Origin: an uncultured OCS116 cluster bacterium
Lineage (GTDB): Bacteria; Pseudomonadota; Alphaproteobacteria; Rhizobiales; TMED25
Length of the DNA: 33,326 nt
Assembly (NCBI GenBank): GCA_902632055.1
Contig: CACPAS010000013.1
Location: forward strand, 1 to 33,326
Direction: 5' to 3'
The position numbers were made by a program, and so were the translations under genes. Position 1 is the first letter of the stretch, and each line of letters begins with the position of its first letter. This document shows, in pieces, positions 9,716-20,829 of this stretch. The notes beneath the pieces were generated by a model that worked only from the letters and a program-made list of their open reading frames with translations, was not told the origin of the DNA and ran no database searches.

Positions 9716-10582
9716 CTAAGCGGATAATACTAATGCTGATACAACCAGAAAACCTATGTATTTATTTGCTGAGAAAAAACTAGCGCAAGATTGTGCTTTT
9801 CTTAAATCCAGTTTTTCGAGCAATACTATACCAAGCAATAATGCACAAAATAATACTATAAATGTTTTGTAGCTCGAATCAATCCATATCATTGCCATGA
9901 ACATAAGTAGAAAACTCATGATATAAAAAGAAAATATCGCTATTTTTGGTTTCTTTTCAAACAGTACAGCTGTTGACTTAACCCCAATTTTTTTATCATC
10001 AATAATATCTTGGTAACCATAAACAGTATCATATCCAAGTGTCCAAAATATTGCAGAAAGATAAATTAGGAATGTAATTGGGCTCAAGCTTTCTGATACT
10101 GATGCCCAGCCCATAATCACACCCCAATTAAAAGTGATACCTAAAAAAAGCTGCGGCCAATGGGTAATTCTCTTCATAAATGGATAGGTAACAACCAGAA
10201 ATGTCGATGCGAGCCCCATGAGTACTGTAATTGTGTTAAAGGAAATCAATATGCATAAACTTAAAAATAATAATACAAGGAGTAGTAATACTGCTTCAGA
10301 GAGTGACATTGTTTTATTTGCAAGGGGTCTATTTCTCGTGCGTTCAACTTGTGCGTCTATTTTGCGATCAATTATATCATTAAAAATGCAACCAGCAGAT
10401 CTCATTAGAATTGAGCCAAGCAAGAAAAGTATTATAATTTTCAGCTCAATTATTTTGCCTGAGTATATTGATGATGAAATGATCCCGTACAGGCATGGAA
10501 TAAACAGTAGGAGCCACCCAATTGGCCTATTGTTTCGCGTTATTGCAATGTAGCAAAGAATTCTTTTTTTAATACTTTTCAA
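9716..10582 (-). CDS. ubiA: 4-hydroxybenzoate polyprenyltransferase
   Basis: 288 aa membrane protein; NRPIGWLLLFIPCLYG, CIFNDIIDRKIDAQVERTRNRPLA (Asp-rich motif), LGYDTVYGYQDIIDDKKIGVKSTA second Asp motif. Confidence 0.94.
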   Translation of the reverse strand: MKSIKKRILCYIAITRNNRPIGWLLLFIPCLYGIISSSIYSGKIIELKIIILFLLGSILMRSAGCIFNDIIDRKIDAQVERTRNRPLANKTMSLSEAVLLLLVLLFLSLCILISFNTITVLMGLASTFLVVTYPFMKRITHWPQLFLGITFNWGVIMGWASVSESLSPITFLIYLSAIFWTLGYDTVYGYQDIIDDKKIGVKSTAVLFEKKPKIAIFSFYIMSFLLMFMAMIWIDSSYKTFIVLFCALLLGIVLLEKLDLRKAQSCASFFSANKYIGFLVVSALVLSA

Positions 10583-10658
10583 AACAATATCTAGTATATT
10601 TTTTACTGTTAATTTATTAATCTATTTATAACAAAAATTTTGGGATTAGAATAATAAA

Positions 10659-11411
10659 ATGCAATCAAAGCAATCAAGAAAAATAAGGCTCTATCAAAAT
10701 TGTAAATTACAAAAAAATGTAGTTGTTAAAGTCATAGGTGATGATCATCATTACTTGAAAAATGTAATGAGAGTTGCTGTAAATGAAGAATTGCTGATAT
10801 TTAATGGTATTGATGGTGAGTGGAGTTCAAGGGTTTTGGTTGTTAAAAAAGATTACATCGAAATAGAGGCGATCAGTTGCACAAGGTTTCAAATACATTA
10901 TGATGAGATGCATTGTTATTTTTCTCCATTAAATGCTAATCGTCACAACTACATAATTGAAAAGCTGACTGAGCTTGGTATATCCACTTTCACACCGATT
11001 ATAACAGAATTCTCAAATGTTCGAAAAGTGAGCCAAGATAAGTTGCATGCTAGAGCTAAAGAGGCCGCGGAGCAATGTGGATTGATGAGAATACCGATAA
11101 TTAATAATGCTATTTCACTGGACGAATTACTCAATGATTGGTCTGATGACTCAATATTGGTCTTTTGTGATGAAAAATCTAATCCAAAAAATCCCATTAA
11201 TGAATTGAGTAGGGCAAAAGAATTAAATATTTCCTTTTTGATTGGACCAGAGGGTGGGTTTTCTGATAAAGAGAGATACAATGTCTTAGAGTTACAAAAT
11301 GTTATAAGGCTGTCTTTGGGGTCAAGAGTTCTTCGTGCTGATACCGCAGCAATAGTTGTTGCTTCATTCTTGCAAGTCACAAACGGACAACTTTTTAGTG
11401 AGATTAAATAA
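10659..11411 (+). CDS. rsmE: 16S rRNA (uracil1498-N3)-methyltransferase
   Basis: 250 aa; HYLKNVMRV, EKLTELGISTFTPIITEFS, EAAEQCGLMRIP, LIGPEGGFSDKE, SLGSRVLRADTA. Confidence 0.95.
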   Translation: MQSKQSRKIRLYQNCKLQKNVVVKVIGDDHHYLKNVMRVAVNEELLIFNGIDGEWSSRVLVVKKDYIEIEAISCTRFQIHYDEMHCYFSPLNANRHNYIIEKLTELGISTFTPIITEFSNVRKVSQDKLHARAKEAAEQCGLMRIPIINNAISLDELLNDWSDDSILVFCDEKSNPKNPINELSRAKELNISFLIGPEGGFSDKERYNVLELQNVIRLSLGSRVLRADTAAIVVASFLQVTNGQLFSEIK

Positions 11412-11436
11412 CAATGCTATTGCAAAAGTATGATAC

Positions 11437-12813
11437 ATGAAAAATAATACAGAACAAAATTCACAAATCCCGACAGAATTGGATTTAGTTAATTATTTCC
11501 ACTCGGGTTCAAAGTCACCCGAAGATTATAGTATCGGCACAGAAAACGAAAAATTTTTATTCCACAATGCGTCATTGAGTCCGCTTCAATACTCAGAAAG
11601 ATCAGGCATAGTTGATGTTTTTGAGATACTTATTAATCAGTTTCAGTGGAGTCCTATATTTGATGGTGATAATATCATTGGTTTATCTGATGCTAAAAAT
11701 GACAGAAATATTACTCTGGAGCCTGGTGGCCAAATAGAATTATCAGGAGCAAAATGCTCAAACTTACATCAAACCAACGAAGAATTTATTCGATATCATT
11801 CTCAAATTAGTTATATTTGTAATGAGCTTAATATCGGAGCTCTTGGTCTTGGATTTTGTCCAAACTGGGGCTTTAATGATATGGCTAAGGTTCCAAAGAC
11901 AAGATATACAATTATGCGCAAATACATGCCAAAAGTTGGTAATCTTGGCTTGGATATGATGCATTGTTCCGCAACAACTCAGGTTAATCTCGATTATAGT
12001 GATGAAAATGATTATTCGAAAAAGTTTCGTGTTGCAATGGCCCTCCAACCACTCATATCGGTTATGTTTTTTAATAGCCCATTCCTAAATGGGAAACTGA
12101 CAGGATTATTATCTAATAGGCTTCGAGTTTGGGCAGATACTGATAGTGATAGATGCGGCTATTTACCATTCGCTTTCGGCGATTCAAGTAAATTTGATGA
12201 TTACGCTCAGTATGCTCTCGATGTACCTATGTACTTTATTTACAGAAATGGTAATTATGTTGTGCCGAACCATATCTCCTTCAGGAATTTCTTATCCAAT
12301 GGCTTTATTGATAGCGACGGTGAAAAGTTTTCGGCAACGATGAATGATTGGGAGACTCATTTATCGACACTGTTTCCTCAGGTAAGACTGAAGAAATTTC
12401 TTGAAATGCGAGGTGCTGACTCTGGCAACCATAATTCAATTCTCAGCCTAGCAGCGATTTGGACGGGATTAATTTATAATATTCAAGTGCTTGACGAAGT
12501 ACACAAAATGATCTCAAAATGGACATATTCAGATGTGTTGCATCTGGATGAGTGTTTAAACAAAGATGGTCTGAATGCGAGCTTCAAGGGCAATAACGTA
12601 CTTGAGCTCCTCAAAGAGCTTGTATCTCTATCAAAGCAGGGTTTATCTGAGAGGAATGTTAGAAATGCGCATAATGATACAGAAGAGATTTATTTAGAGC
12701 CACTATTTGAGGTCCTTACAAAAAAAAGAACACCATCAGATGAGTTAATAAGTGAATTCGATCACGAATGGTCAAATAAAATAAATCCAATATATAATAA
12801 GCATTATTTATAG
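11437..12813 (+). CDS. gshA: Glutamate--cysteine ligase (GCS2 family, plant/alphaproteobacterial type)
   Basis: 458 aa; IGTENEKFLF, ITLEPGGQIELSGA, MHCSATTQVNLDYSDE, EMRGADSG. Confidence 0.93.
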   Translation: MKNNTEQNSQIPTELDLVNYFHSGSKSPEDYSIGTENEKFLFHNASLSPLQYSERSGIVDVFEILINQFQWSPIFDGDNIIGLSDAKNDRNITLEPGGQIELSGAKCSNLHQTNEEFIRYHSQISYICNELNIGALGLGFCPNWGFNDMAKVPKTRYTIMRKYMPKVGNLGLDMMHCSATTQVNLDYSDENDYSKKFRVAMALQPLISVMFFNSPFLNGKLTGLLSNRLRVWADTDSDRCGYLPFAFGDSSKFDDYAQYALDVPMYFIYRNGNYVVPNHISFRNFLSNGFIDSDGEKFSATMNDWETHLSTLFPQVRLKKFLEMRGADSGNHNSILSLAAIWTGLIYNIQVLDEVHKMISKWTYSDVLHLDECLNKDGLNASFKGNNVLELLKELVSLSKQGLSERNVRNAHNDTEEIYLEPLFEVLTKKRTPSDELISEFDHEWSNKINPIYNKHYL

Positions 12814-12825
12814 GGGGTAATTAAA

Positions 12826-14004
12826 ATTAAAAAATATCAACCTTCTATTTGGTCTTTGGCTGCTGTAACTGGGCTTGCCCCTCTAACATTGAATCTAATT
12901 GTTCCATCGTTACCTGCTCTAGCAGATCATTTCGGAATAACTTATTCAAGTGCGCAAGTTGCTGTATCATCTTTCATAATATCAATGGCTATCGGTCAGA
13001 TTTTTATCGGTCCAATTTCAGACGCTTACGGAAGAAGGTCGATATTGATGCTGGGGATTATTATTTTTTTGATTGGGACAACAATATGCAGTATTGCATC
13101 GTCAAGTGAATTACTTTTTGTTGGACGTTTTATTCAGGCATTCGGCGGAGTTGCAGGAGTCGTTCTTGGGCGAGCTATTATTCGAGATGTATACAGCCGT
13201 GAAAAAGCTGCAAGCGCACTAGGTTATGTGACCACTGTTATGGTTATAGCACCCATGATAGCACCCCCACTAGGAGGTGTACTACAAGACTTATTTGGAT
13301 GGAGGAGTATTTTTTATCTAATGATGATTGTGGGTATAATCCTTTTTTTGAATATATTTTACAATCTTCAAGAAACAAAAACGGAAGATCGTATTAAGGG
13401 AGACATTAGATCTCTGTTAAACAGTTTTGGTCAATTACTAAAATTACCTCAATTCATCCTTTATACAATTACAATGTCGTGCGCAAACTCGATGTTTTTT
13501 ACTTTTCTTGGTGTCGCACCACTCCTTGTTATTCAGAGATTAGAGTATTCGCCAACCCAATATGGTTTCACATTTATGGTAATATCATTTGCATTTATGG
13601 CAGGTAGTTTTACAACTGCAAGGCTATCAGAAAGGATCGGTTCCCTGAGAATGATTGGTTATGCTGTCTTTGGTACCATAACTGGTTCGGTACTCATGTT
13701 GATCATATTCTTAAGCGGCATCATTAATATATATATCATATTTGGAACAATGATGATTATCACATACTCTAATGGAATTGTAATGCCTAATATTATTGCA
13801 AATATTATTAGCATAAAACCCCAATTAGCAGGAGCTGCATCCGGCTTATCTGGCTGCATTCAATACTCAATAGCGGGTATATCTTCATACGTGGCAGCTG
13901 TGCTCGCCAGTATTGGGCTTATTTTTATGCCACTACAACTTTTTTTGCTGGCCTTTGTTGGGACAATCACCTTCTATCTTGCTGAAGCAATTAGGGGTAA
14001 CTAG
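12826..14004 (+). CDS. MFS drug resistance transporter, Bcr/CflA family
   Basis: 12 TM protein; LAPLTLNLIVPSLPALADHF and GPISDAYGRRSILMLGIIIF are Bcr/CflA signatures. Start placed at ATT 12826 (in-frame with the TTG 12856 ORF) because 12856 would cut into TM1 and there is no ATG/GTG/TTG between the gshA TAG stop (12811) and 12856. Start uncertain. Confidence 0.88.
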   Translation: MKKYQPSIWSLAAVTGLAPLTLNLIVPSLPALADHFGITYSSAQVAVSSFIISMAIGQIFIGPISDAYGRRSILMLGIIIFLIGTTICSIASSSELLFVGRFIQAFGGVAGVVLGRAIIRDVYSREKAASALGYVTTVMVIAPMIAPPLGGVLQDLFGWRSIFYLMMIVGIILFLNIFYNLQETKTEDRIKGDIRSLLNSFGQLLKLPQFILYTITMSCANSMFFTFLGVAPLLVIQRLEYSPTQYGFTFMVISFAFMAGSFTTARLSERIGSLRMIGYAVFGTITGSVLMLIIFLSGIINIYIIFGTMMIITYSNGIVMPNIIANIISIKPQLAGAASGLSGCIQYSIAGISSYVAAVLASIGLIFMPLQLFLLAFVGTITFYLAEAIRGN

Positions 14005-14010
14005 TCTTAT

Positions 14011-14499
14011 CTATTCCTTACTGTAAATTTCGATAACATCACGCTTAATTCTCTCATAAAGTTCCTCTGTCGGTATACCATTCACAATCAAGCTGTTATC
14101 TTTTTGATAGCTTTTTATTGCATCACTTGTACTTCTTGTAAAAGAGCCGTCATACATTCCAACATAATAACCAATGCTAATAAGCGCAATTTGAGTATTA
14201 TAAACTAGCAGAGCCGAATACTCATCTGATATGATTTCATTATAAGAACTCTGACTTTCGTTCGTATTTCTATTTTCTGCTTCATTTATACTAGACGCAA
14301 TCCCCATAATCCCTCCAATTATAGCGCCTGCTTTTGCTCCATCATCACCATCGATTGCAGAGCCAATTCCACCACCAATACCTGCTCCGCAAAGTAATCC
14401 TCCGCCGGGGCCGTCACAAAGACCTTTTGATGACAGTTGACCTGCTGAAATTAGACCAACTAGCGTTAGACAAAATACGTAAATAATTGCTTTTTTCAT
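14011..14499 (-). CDS. Secreted glycine-zipper protein with C-terminal peptidoglycan-binding-like domain
   Basis: Signal peptide (MKKAIIYVFCLTLVGLISAG), glycine-rich GGGLLCGAGIGGGIGSAIDGDDGAKAGAIIGGIMG, then VYNTQIALISIGYYVGMYDGSFTRSTSDAIKSYQKDNSLIVNG (PG_binding_1-like). Confidence 0.7.
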   Translation of the reverse strand: MKKAIIYVFCLTLVGLISAGQLSSKGLCDGPGGGLLCGAGIGGGIGSAIDGDDGAKAGAIIGGIMGIASSINEAENRNTNESQSSYNEIISDEYSALLVYNTQIALISIGYYVGMYDGSFTRSTSDAIKSYQKDNSLIVNGIPTEELYERIKRDVIEIYSKE

Positions 14500-14579
14500 A
14501 ATTTAACCTTTATGATTCATTTAATTCGAATGCTTTATTCAATTATCTAATAAAAAAATGCAAATATCTAGTTTTTTAT

Positions 14580-15182
14580 CTAATTTTCGTAAAGCGTTGC
14601 AAACATCTCATTAAAGCCATTCATTTCAATCATAATACCAAAATTTGCATTAGTATTTTTATTGCCAAGTCCAATTATAAAATCATCTTCATTTTGGAGC
14701 TTTTTCTGGAATTCCTCTGGGATTACTCCAATAAACTCACAAAAATTCTCAGTGCATCTTGGGTTTAATAGTTGAAATTTAATATTGTTTATATTTGATA
14801 ATGCCATCACAGTCTCATAGCTCTTGTTGGGTAATTCTGATTTATCATCCAGTTTTGTTCTCAATCCAAGATAATTTTCACCCTTTTCTTTAATAATAAA
14901 CACAAGAAAAGTCCTCTCAGCTTCTTCTTTTTTGATCTCTATAAATTGTGTTAATAGACATCTATCATTATTTTCTAGTTCACAAATGATAGACCAATCC
15001 CCTTTTTCTTCATGAAGATAGCCCTCTATAAAGCCTTTGTAATATACGATATTTTTATTAAGCTCATAGCCAAATGCTGTGGATGACAAACAAGCAATTG
15101 TCAAAGTAATAAGAAGATATTTGAGACCAGTCGGGGTAAATATTTGCATCAGTACTATATGTGGAACTTTAATTGAAAACAT
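14580..15182 (-). CDS. Invasion-associated locus B (IalB)-like periplasmic protein
   Basis: Signal-like N-terminus; DWSIICELENNDRCLLTQ and LLNPRCTENFCEFIGVI match the W-x3-C...C and C-x4-C pattern of IalB family proteins. The start could be the internal Met at 15149. Confidence 0.65.
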   Translation of the reverse strand: MFSIKVPHIVLMQIFTPTGLKYLLITLTIACLSSTAFGYELNKNIVYYKGFIEGYLHEEKGDWSIICELENNDRCLLTQFIEIKKEEAERTFLVFIIKEKGENYLGLRTKLDDKSELPNKSYETVMALSNINNIKFQLLNPRCTENFCEFIGVIPEEFQKKLQNEDDFIIGLGNKNTNANFGIMIEMNGFNEMFATLYEN

Positions 15183-15369
15183 CCTTCAGCAATTTATATT
15201 AAAATCAAATTTTTTAATAGAAAATTCACTAATAAACGTATTATCACCGAAACTTATTTTTTTAAAAATATATTAGGATTAATATCTTGATTACTTGTGC
15301 AAAAAATATTATTTCTATATATATAAATTGATCAATAATCACATTTATTTCGTCCAGGATAAAAAATTA

Positions 15370-17914
<2,545 letters not shown>

Positions 17915-17920
17915 TTTATT

Positions 17921-17936
17921 AAACCTCAACAGGTTT
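17921..17936 (+). promoter_or_regulatory. Hairpin overlapping the presumed RBS of ctaB
   Basis: AAACCT-CAAC-AGGTTT, perfect 6-bp stem with 4-nt loop; the only SD-like AGG (17931-17933) before the ctaB ATG (17941) lies in the 3' arm; followed by TTATT. Confidence 0.45.
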
Positions 17937-17940
17937 TATT

Positions 17941-18846
17941 ATGGATCACACATCTGGTAATGTTCACGATTATTACGTGTTAATGAAACCTAGAGTCATG
18001 TCTCTGGTGATATTCACTAGTTTAGTGGGTCTTATATTATCACCAGTATCTATGCATCCCTTCCTTGCAATTATTTCAATAACTTGTATTGCAATCGGAG
18101 CGGGTGCATCGGGTGTACTCAATATGTGGTATGATGCAGACATAGATAGTATCATGAATAGGACCATAAGAAGACCGATACCTTCAGGCTCAATTGCTAA
18201 GTCGGAAGCACTAACCTATGGCCTTGTGATGTCATTTGGTTCAGTTTTTGTTATGGGAGTTTTGATAAACTGGATTTCCGCAATATTTCTTGCATTCACA
18301 ATATTTTTTTACGTAGTTGTTTACACTATTTGGTTGAAGAGAAGGACAACCCAAAATATTGTAATTGGTGGAGCGGCTGGAGCATTTCCGCCAATAATCG
18401 GATGGCTCTCAACAAGTGCTCCACTCTCAATAGAGCCAATTCTTTTATTTTTTATTATATTTTTTTGGACACCCCCACATTTTTGGGCATTGGCGATTCT
18501 TACATCAAGTGAATATGAAAAAGCCAGCATTCCAATGATGCCAAATATCTCGGGTAATAAGTATACTATCAGGCAAATTTTTCTTTATTCAATCATAATG
18601 TCAGGGTCAGCACTTATACCTTTCTATTTAAATATGGTTTCGATGGTATATATATTGCCGGTATGTTTTTTAAATTTTTTATTTATCGGAATTTCTTTTC
18701 AACTTTTTATCACAAAAGAGATCGATGAGATAAAGAGGTACGCAAAAAGACTATTCATATATTCAATCTTATATTTATTTTTAGTTTTCACTTTTTTTCT
18801 TATAGATTATCTATATATAAAATATAGTACGGAGTTGATATTTTGA
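17941..18846 (+). CDS. ctaB: Protoheme IX farnesyltransferase
   Basis: 301 aa; YVLMKPRVMSLVIFTSLVG, NMWYDADIDSIMNRTIRRPIPSG, FFWTPPHFWALA. Confidence 0.96.
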   Translation: MDHTSGNVHDYYVLMKPRVMSLVIFTSLVGLILSPVSMHPFLAIISITCIAIGAGASGVLNMWYDADIDSIMNRTIRRPIPSGSIAKSEALTYGLVMSFGSVFVMGVLINWISAIFLAFTIFFYVVVYTIWLKRRTTQNIVIGGAAGAFPPIIGWLSTSAPLSIEPILLFFIIFFWTPPHFWALAILTSSEYEKASIPMMPNISGNKYTIRQIFLYSIIMSGSALIPFYLNMVSMVYILPVCFLNFLFIGISFQLFITKEIDEIKRYAKRLFIYSILYLFLVFTFFLIDYLYIKYSTELIF

Positions 18847-19004
18847 TAGAAGAAAGCAATAAGAAGCAAATCGAAAAAGAAAAGCAAATTGAGTTTATTG
18901 AAAATCGAAGAAAAAAATCGAGAGCAATTGCTCTAATTTTATTCATCATGGTATTTACTTTTTTTCTGACAACCGTTATCAGAATATCATCAAATATTTC
19001 ATAG
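18843..19004 (+). CDS. Small single-TM coxF-like cytochrome oxidase locus protein (not in the supplied ORF track)
   Basis: Manual translation: (TTG)IEESNKKQIEKEKQIEFIENRRKKSRAIALILFIMVFTFFLTTVIRISSNIS*, 53 codons plus stop; GGAG at 18831-18834, 8 nt upstream of the TTG; start overlaps the ctaB stop; one TM segment; lies between ctaB and ctaG, where alphaproteobacteria often encode CoxF. Confidence 0.7.
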   Translation: MIEESNKKQIEKEKQIEFIENRRKKSRAIALILFIMVFTFFLTTVIRISSNIS

Positions 19005-19016
19005 TGCATAAAATTC

Positions 19017-19553
19017 ATGAAAGAACATAAGAAAAATAGAACAGTTTTAATAATGTGTTTTTCCATAATATTGTTTATGGGGGGGCTATCACTTGCCGCT
19101 GTTCCTTTGTATGAATTATTTTGTAAAGTGACAGGATATAAGGGGACTCCTAATATTATAAATGTTACCTCATCACAATCTGGAAATAGAGATTTCATAG
19201 TTCGTTATGATGTTAATATTTCACCAGAATTAAATTGGAAGGTCGTACCCGATAAGACATCAGAAATGGTTACAACAGGTGATAATATCTTTACATTTTA
19301 TAATGCAAAGAACGAGAGCATACTTAGAAATAATGGGATTGCGACTTATAATGTTATTCCTGCAGAGGCAGCGGCATATATTCTAAAAGTTGAATGTTTC
19401 TGTTTTTTGGGGCAAGATCTTGACTCCGGCGAAGAAATGAGAATGCCATTGACTTATTACATAGATCCTGCAATAGATCGAGATGAGGAATTAAAAAACG
19501 TTGATACAATTACCATATCATATACTTTTTTTAAAAATAAGGATTTATTGTGA
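19017..19553 (+). CDS. ctaG: Cytochrome c oxidase assembly protein Cox11/CtaG
   Basis: 178 aa; single TM, AVPLYELFCKVTGYKGT, CFCF copper motif (VECFCFLGQDLDSGEEMRMPLTYYIDP). Confidence 0.95.
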   Translation: MKEHKKNRTVLIMCFSIILFMGGLSLAAVPLYELFCKVTGYKGTPNIINVTSSQSGNRDFIVRYDVNISPELNWKVVPDKTSEMVTTGDNIFTFYNAKNESILRNNGIATYNVIPAEAAAYILKVECFCFLGQDLDSGEEMRMPLTYYIDPAIDRDEELKNVDTITISYTFFKNKDLL

Positions 19554-19609
19554 GAAAATTTTGTATATAGTAGAGTAAAATCAATAATTTACGAGAAAAA
19601 ATAACCTCC

Positions 19610-20443
19610 ATGAGTGAAACACACAGTAAGAATCATGATTATCACTTAGTCGATCCAAGTCCTTGGCCTGTAATTGGTTCGGTCGCAGCTTTCATTACAG
19701 CCATTGGTGCCGTGATATACTTTCATCAGGACAGCTATTGGTTACTGGTTATCGGTCTTATTGCTGTTTTATATACTATGTATGGTTGGTGGCGCGAGGT
19801 TATAAAAGAAGCAAATAAAGGCGATCATACACCCGTTGTTCAATTACATCTTCGATACGGAATGATTATGTTTATTGCATCAGAAGTGATGTTCTTTGTT
19901 GCATGGTTTTGGTCCTATTTTGATGCTTCACTATATGCAGGTGAGGCACAACAATATCTTCGTACTGAGCTTACTGGAGGGCATTGGCCGCCTGACCAAA
20001 TAGCAACATTTGATCCTTGGCATTTACCATTATTAAATACTCTGATACTTTTAACATCAGGTACTGCTGTTACATGGGCCCATCACTCTTTACTGCATGA
20101 TGATCGCAAAGGGCTCAGACTTGGTTTATTACTGACTGTTGCACTGGGTGCAATTTTTAGTTGTGTGCAAGCATATGAATACACTCATGCTACATTCAAT
20201 TTTTCAGGGCATATTTACGGTGCAACATTCTTTATGGCGACTGGTTTTCATGGTTTTCATGTGCTTGTCGGTACAATTTTCCTGATTGTTTGTACACTTC
20301 GAGTAGGAGCGGGTCATTTTAAAAAAGAGCAGCATTTTGGCTTCGAGGCAGCGGCTTGGTATTGGCATTTTGTGGATGTTGTGTGGCTCTTTCTTTTTGC
20401 AGCAATATATGTTTGGGGAGCTGGGGATATTGTACCGCACTAG
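19610..20443 (+). CDS. ctaE: Cytochrome c oxidase subunit III
   Basis: 277 aa; HDYHLVDPSPWPVIGS, FFVAWFWSYFDASL, TGFHGFHVLVGTIFL, YWHFVDVVWLFLF. Confidence 0.97.
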   Translation: MSETHSKNHDYHLVDPSPWPVIGSVAAFITAIGAVIYFHQDSYWLLVIGLIAVLYTMYGWWREVIKEANKGDHTPVVQLHLRYGMIMFIASEVMFFVAWFWSYFDASLYAGEAQQYLRTELTGGHWPPDQIATFDPWHLPLLNTLILLTSGTAVTWAHHSLLHDDRKGLRLGLLLTVALGAIFSCVQAYEYTHATFNFSGHIYGATFFMATGFHGFHVLVGTIFLIVCTLRVGAGHFKKEQHFGFEAAAWYWHFVDVVWLFLFAAIYVWGAGDIVPH

Positions 20444-20462
20444 TCTTCCAGCCAAATTATAA

Positions 20463-20819
20463 TTGTTCAAATCATCCAAAATACACAACTTAGCCAAAAT
20501 AATCATTCTTGGAAAATGTCCATCCTGTATGCAATCCAGTGTATTCAGTAATCTATTTATAATTAAGAAAGAATGTAAAGGTTGTCTGTTAAATTATACT
20601 GAATTTCAGATTGGAGATGCAGACAATTTCTTCGTTATCCTACTCGTTGGTATCCTCATGCTATCCGGTATTATATTTGTGGAGCTAAAATACAAACCAG
20701 ACATATATCTGATCATCATATTTTCTCTCCCTCTAACAGTTATATTTTCGTTGTTAGTAACAAGACCTATAAAAAGTTTTTTTTTATATATTACTTTTAA
20801 AATCAAGATGACCCAGTAA
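20463..20819 (+). CDS. DUF983 family membrane protein
   Basis: CPSC...CKGC zinc-ribbon-like pair, FQIGDADNFFVILLVGIL, two TM segments; between ctaE and SURF1 as in other alphaproteobacteria. TTG start with no clear SD. Confidence 0.8.
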   Translation: MFKSSKIHNLAKIIILGKCPSCMQSSVFSNLFIIKKECKGCLLNYTEFQIGDADNFFVILLVGILMLSGIIFVELKYKPDIYLIIIFSLPLTVIFSLLVTRPIKSFFLYITFKIKMTQ

Positions 20820-20829
20820 GAAATGTAAA

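Noticed and set aside
10949-11380. 143-aa minus-strand ORF
   Set aside because: Antisense to rsmE, which carries unmistakable family motifs.
12849-13109. 86-aa ORF with many Cys residues (MVFGCCNWACPSNIESNCSIVTCSSRSF)
   Set aside because: Out-of-frame reading of the MFS transporter; the Cys richness is a by-product of frame shift, not a metal-binding peptide.
11437-14004. gshA-MFS fusion protein by TAG readthrough
   Set aside because: Possible because both are in the same frame, but no suppressor context is evident and the SD-spaced ATT is a simpler explanation; fusing a cytosolic ligase to a permease has no known precedent that I can cite.
14520-14580. Terminator 3' of the IalB-like gene (T7 run on minus strand)
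   Set aside because: T tracts are present but I could not find a convincing stem just before them.
15295-15369. Extended N-terminus of ctaC
   Set aside because: ATG 15370 has an SD-like AGGA and yields a proper signal peptide; the extension is AT-rich leader.
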